The notes beneath the pieces were generated by a model. It was not told where the DNA came from. It saw only the letters and a program-made list of their open reading frames with translations, and searched no databases. From Candidatus Eisenbergiella merdavium (GTDB lineage Bacteria > Bacillota > Clostridia > Lachnospirales > Lachnospiraceae): DNA of 64,000 nucleotides. The position numbers and the translations under genes were made by a program. Where the stretch lies: the NCBI GenBank assembly GCA_019119595.1, contig DWWS01000028.1:27474-91473 (forward strand). The letters are read 5' to 3'. Below, piece by piece: positions 24,746-32,889 of this stretch. Each line of letters starts with the position of its first letter. Positions within the stretch are counted from its first letter, which is position 1.

Positions 24746-25555
24746 TCAGAGCTTCCGGGACTTCTCAACACAGGCAGAAATCGCGCTCATTGCCGCCGCC
24801 CGGAAATTTTTCTCCTCCAGCGCGCGGATTCCCTGGATGGTGGTCCCGCCGGGAGAACAGACCATATCCTTCAGCTCTCCCGGGTGCTTTCCCGTCTCCA
24901 GAACCATCCTGGCGCTTCCAAGGACCGACTGGGCCGCAAGCTCATAGGCCTGTGCCCGGGGCATTCCCTCCGCCACCGCGCCGTCCGCAAGGGCCTCGAT
25001 GAAGAGAAATACGAAGGCAGGGGAGCTTCCGCTCACCGCTCCGACCACGTCCATCAGCCGCTCCGGAACCATTACCGTCCGTCCGAAGCTGTCCGTCATC
25101 TGCATGACCTCCTGCGCCGCTTCTTCTGAAACGCCTTCCGAGACGCACATTCCGGTGCAGCCCTCTCCCACCAGGGCGGGTGTGTTCGGCATGCAGCGGA
25201 TCATGGGAACGGGGAAGCCAAGGCTTTTTTCGAACCATTCCATTGTCTTTCCCGGAGCGAGGCTGACCAGCAGCTTGTTCTGCCAGGCGTCGGCGCCAAG
25301 GCCCTTCAGTCCTTTAAGCACCTCCTCAAAAAACTGAGGCTTCACCGCGAGCACGACGATATCCGCCTGTCGCGCCACCCCGGCGTTGTCGTTCAGGATC
25401 GTGATTCCCCATTCCTCGGCCGCTTTTTGCCTCGTTTTTTCCGTTTTCGCGTTTCCCAGGATATCCTGCGGCTCCACCAGCCCCTTGCGCAGCATGCCTC
25501 CGATCATGGCCGAGGCCATATTTCCCAGTCCGATAAATCCGATCTTTTTCTTCAT
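24746..25555 (-). CDS. proC: Pyrroline-5-carboxylate reductase
   Basis: This 269-residue NADPH-dependent enzyme makes proline from pyrroline-5-carboxylate. Seen: the N-terminal Rossmann loop GFIGLGNMASAMIGG, the VLAVKPQ segment near residue 72, MPNTPALVGEG near residue 122, and the C-terminal helical signature with LKDMVCSPGGTTIQGIRALEE near residue 226. Length is typical. The ATG at 25555 has AAGGAA just upstream and GGAGG slightly further up. It follows the methyltransferase gene by 35 bases on the same strand and is ended by a strong hairpin, so the two may be cotranscribed without functional link. Confidence 0.96.
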   Translation of the reverse strand: MKKKIGFIGLGNMASAMIGGMLRKGLVEPQDILGNAKTEKTRQKAAEEWGITILNDNAGVARQADIVVLAVKPQFFEEVLKGLKGLGADAWQNKLLVSLAPGKTMEWFEKSLGFPVPMIRCMPNTPALVGEGCTGMCVSEGVSEEAAQEVMQMTDSFGRTVMVPERLMDVVGAVSGSSPAFVFLFIEALADGAVAEGMPRAQAYELAAQSVLGSARMVLETGKHPGELKDMVCSPGGTTIQGIRALEEKNFRAAAMSAISACVEKSRKL

Positions 25556-25590
25556 TTTCCTTTTTTACCTCCGTATCGAAGCGATCACCT

Positions 25591-26418
25591 CTATAATGAA
25601 AGCGATTCCTTCCCGCTCCGCTGTCTCGCCGTCTCATACATGAGGATCCCAGCCGCCATCGCCGCGTTGAGGGATTCCACCTGTCCCTTCATGGGAATCC
25701 GGATGTAGCAGTCCGCAAGGGCCGCCGTTTCCTCCCGAAGGCCGTTTCCCTCGTTTCCGATCAGGAAGGCGCTCCCCTGCGTATAATCCGGCTCCGTATA
25801 GCCTCTCGTTCCCTTCAGATGCGCCGCATAGAGGCGGATCCCCGCCGCCTTCATGCGCCGTACCGTCTCCGGGATGGAGTCCGTATAGGCAAAGGGAACC
25901 CGGTAAATGCTTCCCATGGTAGAGCGGATGGTCTTGGGATTATAGATATCCGCGCAGCCTGCGCTCAGCAGAACGCCGCTGATCCCCGCCCCCTCCCCGG
26001 TCCGAAGGATGGTACCAAGATTTCCCGGATCCTGAATGTCCTCAAGGACCAGGATCAGCGGATCCGTCCGGGAAAGGATATCGCTTTCCGGATACTCCTT
26101 TCTTTTCATCACACAGAGGATCCCCTGCGGCGTTTCCGTATCCGAGATTTTGGCGAACACCTCGTCCGAGACCGTCTCATAAGGGAGTCCGGCAAGCCGC
26201 CCCGCACAGGAGGCCGCAGCCCCATTTTCCCCTTGCCCGTCCATGAGCCTTTCCAAAAAGCCCCCGGCAACATAGACCTCCTCGATCTCGGCCGCCGGCG
26301 CCTCAAGAAACATCTTGACGCCCTCCACCACGTACTTCCCCTGGCTCCTTCTTTCCTTCGCCTTCCGGTTCAGCGCCGTTACATTTTTAATTCTGCTGTT
26401 TGACAGAGATGTGATCAT
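25591..26418 (-). CDS. SpoU/TrmH-family RNA 2'-O-methyltransferase
   Basis: A 275-residue enzyme. Seen: an N-terminal L30e-like substrate domain (SNSRIKNVTALNRKAKERRSQGKYVVEG), then the SPOUT knot domain with LEDIQDPGNLGTILRT (motif 1 asparagine and arginine), FLIGNEGNG (motif 2) and IPMKGQVESLNAAMAAGILMYE (motif 3). It transfers a methyl group from SAM to a ribose in rRNA or tRNA; RlmB-like activity is likely but the target nucleotide cannot be read. The MITSLSN start at 26418 is preceded by GAGGAA. A TATAAT box at 26429-26434 overlaps the tail of the pfkA terminator. Confidence 0.92.
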   Translation of the reverse strand: MITSLSNSRIKNVTALNRKAKERRSQGKYVVEGVKMFLEAPAAEIEEVYVAGGFLERLMDGQGENGAAASCAGRLAGLPYETVSDEVFAKISDTETPQGILCVMKRKEYPESDILSRTDPLILVLEDIQDPGNLGTILRTGEGAGISGVLLSAGCADIYNPKTIRSTMGSIYRVPFAYTDSIPETVRRMKAAGIRLYAAHLKGTRGYTEPDYTQGSAFLIGNEGNGLREETAALADCYIRIPMKGQVESLNAAMAAGILMYETARQRSGKESLSL

Positions 26419-26440
26419 AGGATTCCTCATTATAAAACAA

Positions 26441-26462
26441 CGGCGCGCCATGCGCGCCGCTG
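26441..26462 (-). terminator. Terminator of pfkA
   Basis: On the minus strand CGGCGCGC and GCGCGCCG form a GC stem with a 3-base loop followed by TTGTTTTAT. The T-rich tail overlaps the -10 box of the methyltransferase gene. Confidence 0.75.
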
Positions 26463-26513
26463 CAATCTTCGTCGTTTTGCTGATGCGTTTTTTCTTAATT
26501 ATAATGGAAGAGA

Positions 26514-27488
26514 TTAAAGAGCGAGCAGCCTGCTGATCCGGTACTCGTATTCCGGGATCTCCTTCTGCATCGCCAGAGCCTCCTCGATGTCAAAATCGAT
26601 GAATTTGCCGCCGCGGTAGCCGATCACCCGGTTCGTCTTTCCCTCACAGAGGATATCCGCTGCCATGCAGCCCATGATGGAAGCGTAGTAGCGGTCCTTA
26701 CAGGTGGGGCTTCCTCCTCTCTGCATGTAGCCCAGGATCGTAGCTCTGGTTTCCACGCCCGTGGCCGCTTCAATCCTTCTCGCCATGGAGGTGGAGTGGC
26801 CGATGCCCTCCGCGTTGATGATCAGATGATGGGACTTGCCCCGCTTTCTGTTGTTGATGATGTTGTTGATGATGTTCTGTTCGTTGTAGTCATATTTTTC
26901 AGGAAGGAGAATGTCCTCCGCGCCGTTGGCAACGCCGCACCAGAGGGCGATGTAGCCCGCGTTCCTTCCCATAACCTCGATGATGCTGCACCGTTCATGG
27001 GAGGAGGAGGTATCCCTTACCTTATCAATGGCCTGCATGGCGGTGTTTACCGCCGTATCAAAGCCGATGGTATAATCCGTACAGGCGATGTCCAGATCGA
27101 TGGTCCCGGGAAGGCCGACCGTGTTGATCCCGTGCCTGGAAAGCGCGCGCGCACCCATGTAGGAGCCGTCTCCGCCGATGACCACCAGGCCGTCGATGCC
27201 GTGCTTATGGCAGATATCCGCGCCCTTCTGCTGTCCCTCCTCCGTCTTGAATTCCATGCAGCGCGCCGTTCCCAGGATCGTTCCGCCTCTCTGAATGATG
27301 TCGGAAACGCTCCTCGCCTGCATGTCAACGATCTCTTCATTCAAAAGACCCTGATAACCTCTCTTGATCCCCTTCACCTTTACGCCATTGGAAAGCGCCT
27401 TTCTCGCAACGGCGCGGATCGCCGCGTTCATTCCCGGCGCGTCGCCGCCGCTCGTCAGGATCCCTATCGTTTTAATCGCCTTCGCCAT
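26514..27488 (-). CDS. pfkA: ATP-dependent 6-phosphofructokinase
   Basis: This 324-residue glycolytic enzyme phosphorylates fructose 6-phosphate. Seen: the ATP loop GILTSGGDAPGMNAAIRA at residues 9-26, GGDGSY at 105-110, the catalytic GTIDLDIACTDYTIGFDTA at 128-146, and the NAEGIGHS segment. GGDGS supports the ATP-using rather than the pyrophosphate-using class. The usual TIDND triad reads TIDLD: both aspartates are kept, but the asparagine is leucine. The ATG at 27488 has GGGAGGAAGG upstream. It is a single gene with its own promoter and terminator. Confidence 0.96.
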   Translation of the reverse strand: MAKAIKTIGILTSGGDAPGMNAAIRAVARKALSNGVKVKGIKRGYQGLLNEEIVDMQARSVSDIIQRGGTILGTARCMEFKTEEGQQKGADICHKHGIDGLVVIGGDGSYMGARALSRHGINTVGLPGTIDLDIACTDYTIGFDTAVNTAMQAIDKVRDTSSSHERCSIIEVMGRNAGYIALWCGVANGAEDILLPEKYDYNEQNIINNIINNRKRGKSHHLIINAEGIGHSTSMARRIEAATGVETRATILGYMQRGGSPTCKDRYYASIMGCMAADILCEGKTNRVIGYRGGKFIDFDIEEALAMQKEIPEYEYRISRLLAL

Positions 27489-27546
27489 ACATCCTTCCTC
27501 CCGTCTATTTGATTCGTGATCCGATGCCTGTCCATACTCTGTGTCT

Positions 27547-27575
27547 ATTTTAATCTATAAATTACCCCTTTTCAA
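27547..27575 (-). promoter_or_regulatory. Promoter of pfkA
   Basis: TTGAAA, a 17-base spacer and TAAAAT on the minus strand, about 60 bases before the start codon. Confidence 0.7.
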
Positions 27576-27658
27576 TCATTTTCTTGTAAAGAATTATGGA
27601 AAGAGGCAGCACGCCCATATCCGCATGGAGCAGGTTTGCCGAACCGCCATCTTCCCTC

Positions 27659-27688
27659 TTGACATTCTCCATGGAATTGGGATATGAT
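27659..27688 (+). promoter_or_regulatory. Promoter of the MarR-ABC exporter operon
   Basis: TTGACA, an 18-base spacer and TATGAT, with the start expected near 27695. MarR proteins usually bind over their own promoter; a partial inverted repeat lies at 27685-27700 but is not clear enough to call an operator. Confidence 0.7.
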
Positions 27689-27746
27689 ACCGTTCGTACC
27701 CTAACAAAAAGAAAGCATTTTCACCCGAAAAAAAGGGGGGATCAAT

Positions 27747-28244
27747 GTGGAAAAAGACTGCGGCGCATGGATCAACCTGCTCTCGCACAGGGTCAAGGCC
27801 CGGCTTGACGCGGCCTTCCAGAATCTCGGTATTACCGGCGTTCAGAGCCGGGTCATCTACTATATTCTGGCCCACTGCAAGGAGGGACCGGTCTATCAGC
27901 GCGACATCGAAAATGCGTTCAGCTTAAGTCGTTCGACTGCGACGGGTATTTTGCAGCTTCTGGAGAAAAACGGCATCATTCTTCGGGAAAGCGTGTCCAA
28001 CGACGCGCGGCTGAAAAGCCTGGTTCCCACCCGGCGGGCTTTCGAGCTGACCGCCCGGGTCAGCGCCTGTCTGAAGGAGACCGACCGACTGCTGACACGC
28101 GGCCTTTCCGAGGGCCAGATCCTTCTGTTTAAGGAGATGGCGGCTCAGATGCTCCGCAACCTGGACGACTGGGACGATGAGGCATTCTGCTGCACGGATT
28201 GTCCGCCGCCCGGCCAGGACGCAGATTCATCCACAGGGCAGTAA
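27747..28244 (+). CDS. MarR-family transcriptional regulator
   Basis: A 165-residue winged-helix protein. Seen: an N-terminal dimer helix, the recognition region VYQRDIENAFSLSRSTATGILQLLEKNGIILRE, and the wing with the typical DARLKSLVPT (D-x-R). It ends in a short Cys-containing tail (CCTDCPPPG), which might respond to oxidants or metals. The start is GTG at 27747, set by a GGGGGG site; an overlapping ATG two bases earlier is in another frame. It precedes two ABC half-exporters by 49 bases and most likely represses the three-gene operon until a toxic ligand appears. Confidence 0.93.
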   Translation: MEKDCGAWINLLSHRVKARLDAAFQNLGITGVQSRVIYYILAHCKEGPVYQRDIENAFSLSRSTATGILQLLEKNGIILRESVSNDARLKSLVPTRRAFELTARVSACLKETDRLLTRGLSEGQILLFKEMAAQMLRNLDDWDDEAFCCTDCPPPGQDADSSTGQ

Positions 28245-28293
28245 ACTGTAAAAAAGCGCCGCATGAAGGGCGGCAAAAGGAGGAATGTCACCA

Positions 28294-30042
28294 ATGATTA
28301 AAGTCTTAGCACGAAGCATCCGCGAGTACAAAAAGGCTTCGATCCTGACGCCTCTGCTGGTAACGGTGGAGGTTATTCTGGAGTGCGTGATCCCGTTCGT
28401 GATCGCCAATCTCGTCAACCAGATGCAGGCGGGCTGCTCCATGGATGTGATCGCCAGATACGGCGCGGCGCTGATCGCCATGTCGGTGGTTTCGCTGATC
28501 TTCGGAGGAGCCGCGGGCTCCACCTGCGCCACAGCATCCGCCGGCTTCGCCCGGAACCTGCGCAGGGATATGTTTTACAAGATCCAGGGGTATTCGTTTG
28601 AAAACATAGACAAATTCCTGGTATCCAGCCTGGTCACCCGTCTGACCACCGATATCACCAACGTGCAGATGGCCTACATGATGATCATCCGGATCGCCAT
28701 CCGCTGCCCGCTGATGCTCATTTTTTCCTTTGCGATGGGCTTCATCATGGGCGGAAGGCTCGCCGTGATCTTCCTGTTCACCATCCCGCTGCTGGGCTTC
28801 GGACTGTTCCTTGTCATCCGTTCGGCCACGCCGCTGTTCCGCCGGGTATTCCGCAAATACGACGCGCTGAACGATTCCGTCCAGGAGAACATACAGGCCA
28901 TGCGCGTGGTCAAATCCTACGTGCGTGAGGATCATGAAAAGAAAAAATTCGGCGCCGCCGCGGAAAGCGTCCAGAAGGACTTCACGAAGGCGGAGCGCAT
29001 CATGGCCATCAACAGCCCGATGATGCAGCTCTGCGTTTACGCCGGGATGGCCTTCGTCATGTCTTACGGCTCCTACACGGTCATCACCAGCCGCGGGCTC
29101 GATCTGAACGTGGGACAGATGTCTTCCATGCTGACCTACAGCTTCCAGATCCTGATGAGCCTGATGATGCTCTCCATGGTGTTCGGCATGATCACCATGT
29201 CAGCCGAATCCGCCGAGCGTATCGTTGAGGTCTTAAGCGAGGAAAGCACGCTGAAAAGCCCGTCCGGCGGACTGACTGAGGTGAAGGACGGCTCCGTCGA
29301 CTTTGACGGCGTCAGCTTCAAGTACTCCAAAAAGGCCGACCGCATGGCCCTTTCCGACATTGACCTTCATATTAAATCCGGAGAGATCATCGGCGTCCTC
29401 GGCGGCACCGGCTCCTCCAAATCCTCCCTGATCCAGCTCATCCCCCGTCTGTACGACGTGACGGAGGGCTGCGTCCGGGTCGGCGGCGAGGACGTGCGCA
29501 AATACGATCTGGAGGCTCTGCGCAACCAGGTGGCTGTGGTTCTCCAGAAAAACGTGCTGTTTTCCGGCACCATCAAGGATAACCTGCGCTGGGGCAACCC
29601 CAATGCCACCGACGCCGAGCTGGAGGAGGCCTGCCGTCTGGCACAGGCCGATGAATTCATCCAGCAGTTTCCGAACAAATATGACACTTGGATCGAGCAG
29701 GGCGGAAGCAATGTTTCCGGCGGCCAGAAGCAGCGCCTGTGCATCGCCCGCGCGCTTTTGAAGAAGCCTAAGATCCTGATCCTGGACGACTCCACCAGCG
29801 CCGTGGATACCCGCACCGATGCGCTGATCCGCAGGGGCTTCCGTGAGTTCATTCCGGAAACCACCAAGATCATCATCGCGCAGCGTATCGCCAGCGTGCA
29901 GGACGCCGACCGCATCATCCTGATGGAGGGCGGCCGCATCAGCGCGATCGGCACGCACGAACAGCTTCTGCAGTCCAGCCCGGTCTACCGGGATATCTAT
30001 AACTCACAGAACAGAGTAGGAGGTGACAAGGATGGCAAATAA
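28294..30042 (+). CDS. ABC half-exporter with degenerate ATP site
   Basis: A 582-residue protein: six membrane segments (about residues 15-310) fused to an ATPase domain. Seen: Walker A reads GGTGSSKS near residue 370 (the glycine before lysine is serine), signature VSGGQ is normal, Walker B reads LILDDS near residue 495 (aspartate replaces the catalytic glutamate) and the switch reads IIAQR near residue 529 (glutamine replaces histidine). This marks the non-catalytic half of a heterodimeric exporter such as TM287/288 or LmrCD. I chose ATG 28294, ten bases after GGAGG; another ATG at 28285 is possible. It overlaps the next gene, its partner. Confidence 0.94.
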   Translation: MIKVLARSIREYKKASILTPLLVTVEVILECVIPFVIANLVNQMQAGCSMDVIARYGAALIAMSVVSLIFGGAAGSTCATASAGFARNLRRDMFYKIQGYSFENIDKFLVSSLVTRLTTDITNVQMAYMMIIRIAIRCPLMLIFSFAMGFIMGGRLAVIFLFTIPLLGFGLFLVIRSATPLFRRVFRKYDALNDSVQENIQAMRVVKSYVREDHEKKKFGAAAESVQKDFTKAERIMAINSPMMQLCVYAGMAFVMSYGSYTVITSRGLDLNVGQMSSMLTYSFQILMSLMMLSMVFGMITMSAESAERIVEVLSEESTLKSPSGGLTEVKDGSVDFDGVSFKYSKKADRMALSDIDLHIKSGEIIGVLGGTGSSKSSLIQLIPRLYDVTEGCVRVGGEDVRKYDLEALRNQVAVVLQKNVLFSGTIKDNLRWGNPNATDAELEEACRLAQADEFIQQFPNKYDTWIEQGGSNVSGGQKQRLCIARALLKKPKILILDDSTSAVDTRTDALIRRGFREFIPETTKIIIAQRIASVQDADRIILMEGGRISAIGTHEQLLQSSPVYRDIYNSQNRVGGDKDGK

Positions 30043-31951
30043 TACAACCGAAAAGACCTCTCGCGGCAGACGCGCACCCAAAGGCGTGCTGGGCCGTCTG
30101 ATCCGCACCGTATTCCAGTTTTATCCGGTGCTTCTTCCGGTCACGCTTGCCTGTATCCTCATCAACGCGGTCGTAAGCTCCATTCCTTCTGTTTTCATGC
30201 AGAATGCCATCGCGGTCGTGGAGGATACCTATGAAAGCGGCGACTGGGCTTCTGCCTCAGGACGCATTTTCACCCTGCTGGCCATCCTGCTTGTGCTGTA
30301 TGCCATAAGCCTTGCCGCCAACGTTCTTTATACCCAGCTCATGGCGGTCATCACCCAGGGAACGCTTGCAAAGATGCGTAAAAAGATGTTCGATCATATG
30401 CAGGATCTTCCCATCCGCTATTTCGATACGCACAACCACGGCGATATCATGAGCTTTTACACCAACGATATCGACACGCTCCGCCAGATGATCAGCCAGA
30501 GCCTGCCGCAGCTCACGATTTCTGCGGTCACCCTGATCAGCGTTTTTTCCATCATGCTGTATTACAGCATCTGGCTTGCTCTGGTGGTCGTCTGCGGCGT
30601 GATCATCATGACCTTTGTAACCCGATATGTGAGCGGCCGCTCCTCCCGCTACTTCCTCAAGCAGCAGATCTCCATCGCCCGCACCGAGGGCCTGGTGGAG
30701 GAAATGATGAACGGCCAGAAGGTCATCAAGGTTTTCTGCCACGAGGATGGGGCGAAGGCCGATTTCGATAAGGTCAACGACGAGCTCTTTGAAAATTCGG
30801 AAAAGGCAAACCGCTACGCCAACATCCTGATGCCTCTTTTGGGAAACATCGGAAACGTGATGTACGTGATCGTGGCACTGGTAGGCGGAAGCCTGCTGCT
30901 GGCAGGCGCTCCCAACTTAAGCATTTCCGGGATGGCGCTCAGCATCAGCATCGTGGTTCCGTTCCTGAACATGACCAAGCAGTTTGCGGGCGCCATCGGC
31001 CAGGTTTCCAACCAGGTCAACATGGTGGTCATGGGTCTGGCGGGCGCGCAGCGTATCTTCACCCTGCTGGATGAGGAGCCGGAAACCGACGAAGGCTACG
31101 TCACCCTGGTCAATGCGAAGGAAAAGGCCGACGGCACGCTGGAGGAATGCTCCGAGCGCACCAATATCTGGGCGTGGAAGCATCCCCATCAGGACGGCAC
31201 CGTTACCTATACCCGTCTGCAGGGCGATGTCCGCCTCTTCGATGTGGACTTCGGCTATGTGCCGGAAAAGATCGTGCTTCACGATGTTTCCCTGTATGCC
31301 AAGCCGGGACAGAAGGTGGCCTTTGTGGGCTCCACCGGCGCAGGAAAGACGACTATCACCAACCTGATCAACCGGTTTTATGATATCGCGGACGGCAAGA
31401 TCCGCTACGACGGCATCAACATCAACAAGATCAAAAAGGCCGACCTGCGCCGAAGCCTCGGCATCGTTCTGCAGGACACCAACCTGTTCACCGGCACCGT
31501 TATGGAAAATATCCGTTACGGCAACCTGGACGCTCCGGACTCCGACTGCATCGGCGCCGCGAGGCTTGCCGGCGCGGACGACTTCATCCGCCGCCTGCCT
31601 GACGGCTACAACACCATGCTCACCGGAAACGGCGCCAACTTAAGCCAGGGCCAGAGACAGCTTCTCGCCATCGCCCGCGCGGCCGTGGCAGATCCGCCCG
31701 TCATGATCCTGGACGAGGCGACCAGCTCCATCGACACCCATACGGAGGCCATCGTCCAGCGCGGCATGGACGCCCTGATGATGGGCCGCACCACCTTCGT
31801 CATCGCGCACCGCCTGTCAACGGTGCAGAACGCCGACGCCATCATGGTGCTCGACCACGGTCACATCATCGAACGCGGCACCCATGACGACCTGATCAAA
31901 CTCAAGGGCACCTATTATCAGCTCTACACCGGTGCGCTGGAGCTTGATTAA
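30032..31951 (+). CDS. ABC half-exporter with consensus ATP site
   Basis: A 639-residue protein: basic N-terminus, six membrane segments, and an ATPase with Walker A GSTGAGKT near residue 432, Walker B MILDEATS near residue 560 with the catalytic glutamate, and histidine in VIAHRLS near 592. Its signature is LSQGQ rather than LSGGQ, so the degenerate motifs of both halves complement into one weak and one active site. An insertion of about 40 residues with WAWKHPH precedes the ATPase. The start at 30032 has AGGAGG eight bases upstream and lies 11 bases inside the previous gene. Likely exports drugs or lipids. Confidence 0.95.
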   Translation: MANNTTEKTSRGRRAPKGVLGRLIRTVFQFYPVLLPVTLACILINAVVSSIPSVFMQNAIAVVEDTYESGDWASASGRIFTLLAILLVLYAISLAANVLYTQLMAVITQGTLAKMRKKMFDHMQDLPIRYFDTHNHGDIMSFYTNDIDTLRQMISQSLPQLTISAVTLISVFSIMLYYSIWLALVVVCGVIIMTFVTRYVSGRSSRYFLKQQISIARTEGLVEEMMNGQKVIKVFCHEDGAKADFDKVNDELFENSEKANRYANILMPLLGNIGNVMYVIVALVGGSLLLAGAPNLSISGMALSISIVVPFLNMTKQFAGAIGQVSNQVNMVVMGLAGAQRIFTLLDEEPETDEGYVTLVNAKEKADGTLEECSERTNIWAWKHPHQDGTVTYTRLQGDVRLFDVDFGYVPEKIVLHDVSLYAKPGQKVAFVGSTGAGKTTITNLINRFYDIADGKIRYDGININKIKKADLRRSLGIVLQDTNLFTGTVMENIRYGNLDAPDSDCIGAARLAGADDFIRRLPDGYNTMLTGNGANLSQGQRQLLAIARAAVADPPVMILDEATSSIDTHTEAIVQRGMDALMMGRTTFVIAHRLSTVQNADAIMVLDHGHIIERGTHDDLIKLKGTYYQLYTGALELD

Positions 31952-32034
31952 GATAAGGCGGCCGGCTGGTTTTCCCCTGGAAAACGGTGCGGGGCAATAT
32001 ATATTGCACTGAGCGCGCCTGACGGCGCTATCAT

Positions 32035-32098
32035 AAAAGGAGCTCTCCCGCAGAGCCCAGGCCTTCTGTCTGCCAGGGTTCCTGCGGGGAGCTCCTTT
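32035..32098. terminator. Bidirectional terminator after the ABC exporter
   Basis: A long stem (AAAGGAGCTC-CCCGCAG with CTGCGGG-GAGCTCCTTT) with T or A tails on each side serves the exporter genes and probably the convergent lipoprotein gene. Confidence 0.88.
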
Positions 32099-32169
32099 CT
32101 TCCCCGGCATCGTATAAATGCAGGCGCGGCCCATATGAGCCGTGCCCTTTTTGTATTGTCCAGATATTT

Positions 32170-32802
32170 CTAAGCTTTGATCGTCAGTGTAACGGATATC
32201 GTATTCAGATGACTCAGAACAGACAGCTCTACGCTCTGCTCTTTCGCATCCGCAACAGACCATTTACTATATTGCAAGGCTCCCTCAAGCTGAGATAAGT
32301 CAGGCTGTTCCACAGCTGTCGGAACGATATGCGGATCAGAATTCAGCTCATCTGCCAGCAATTCGATACATTTCTCAGCCTTCTCCTGATCTTCCTTATC
32401 AAACGTCCAGCTGTAACCGGCCATATACAGGCCGCTTTCATCAAAAGCATAAATAACCTCCGCATCCGCTTCCATCCCCTTCACGCGATACACGACCGGC
32501 GGGTTGTATGTTGAAACGTTCTGCTCCTCTGAATAAAAATAACGCTGCTCATCAAAGGACTCATCACCGGGTATCATGGTTTCAGCGCCATATACCCGAT
32601 TCAGGAATTCCTCTGTTCCCATATTCCATGTCAGCTCCCCGTTCGGCACAAGCCCATCGTCGGAAAATATCAGATCAGCGATCCCGGATACCTTTTCACG
32701 TTTCACAGACTGCAGTTCATCTGTGCTGCAGCCACTCAGGAGCAGAGAGAACAGCATGCAAGGTAAAATCACGATTGACAAAAGCTTCTTCATTAATTTC
32801 AT
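32170..32802 (-). CDS. Putative lipoprotein of unknown function
   Basis: A 210-residue protein with a signal sequence and lipobox LLSGC (Cys 25), so it should be anchored outside the membrane. The mature part is acidic, mixed alpha/beta, and I do not recognise a domain. Segments VYRVKGMEADAEVIYAFDESGLYMAGYSW look like a strand-rich core. The ATG at 32802 is set by GGAGGG seven bases upstream. It stands alone between the exporter terminator and dnaE. Nothing in the context indicates a role. Confidence 0.82.
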   Translation of the reverse strand: MKLMKKLLSIVILPCMLFSLLLSGCSTDELQSVKREKVSGIADLIFSDDGLVPNGELTWNMGTEEFLNRVYGAETMIPGDESFDEQRYFYSEEQNVSTYNPPVVYRVKGMEADAEVIYAFDESGLYMAGYSWTFDKEDQEKAEKCIELLADELNSDPHIVPTAVEQPDLSQLEGALQYSKWSVADAKEQSVELSVLSHLNTISVTLTIKA

Positions 32803-32889
32803 TCATTTCCCTCCTGTTTTATCGTCTGGCAGCATTCTTTCAGATTTGTGGCCCGCGGATGACAGAAGCAGCAGCTCCATGAAAAAAAC

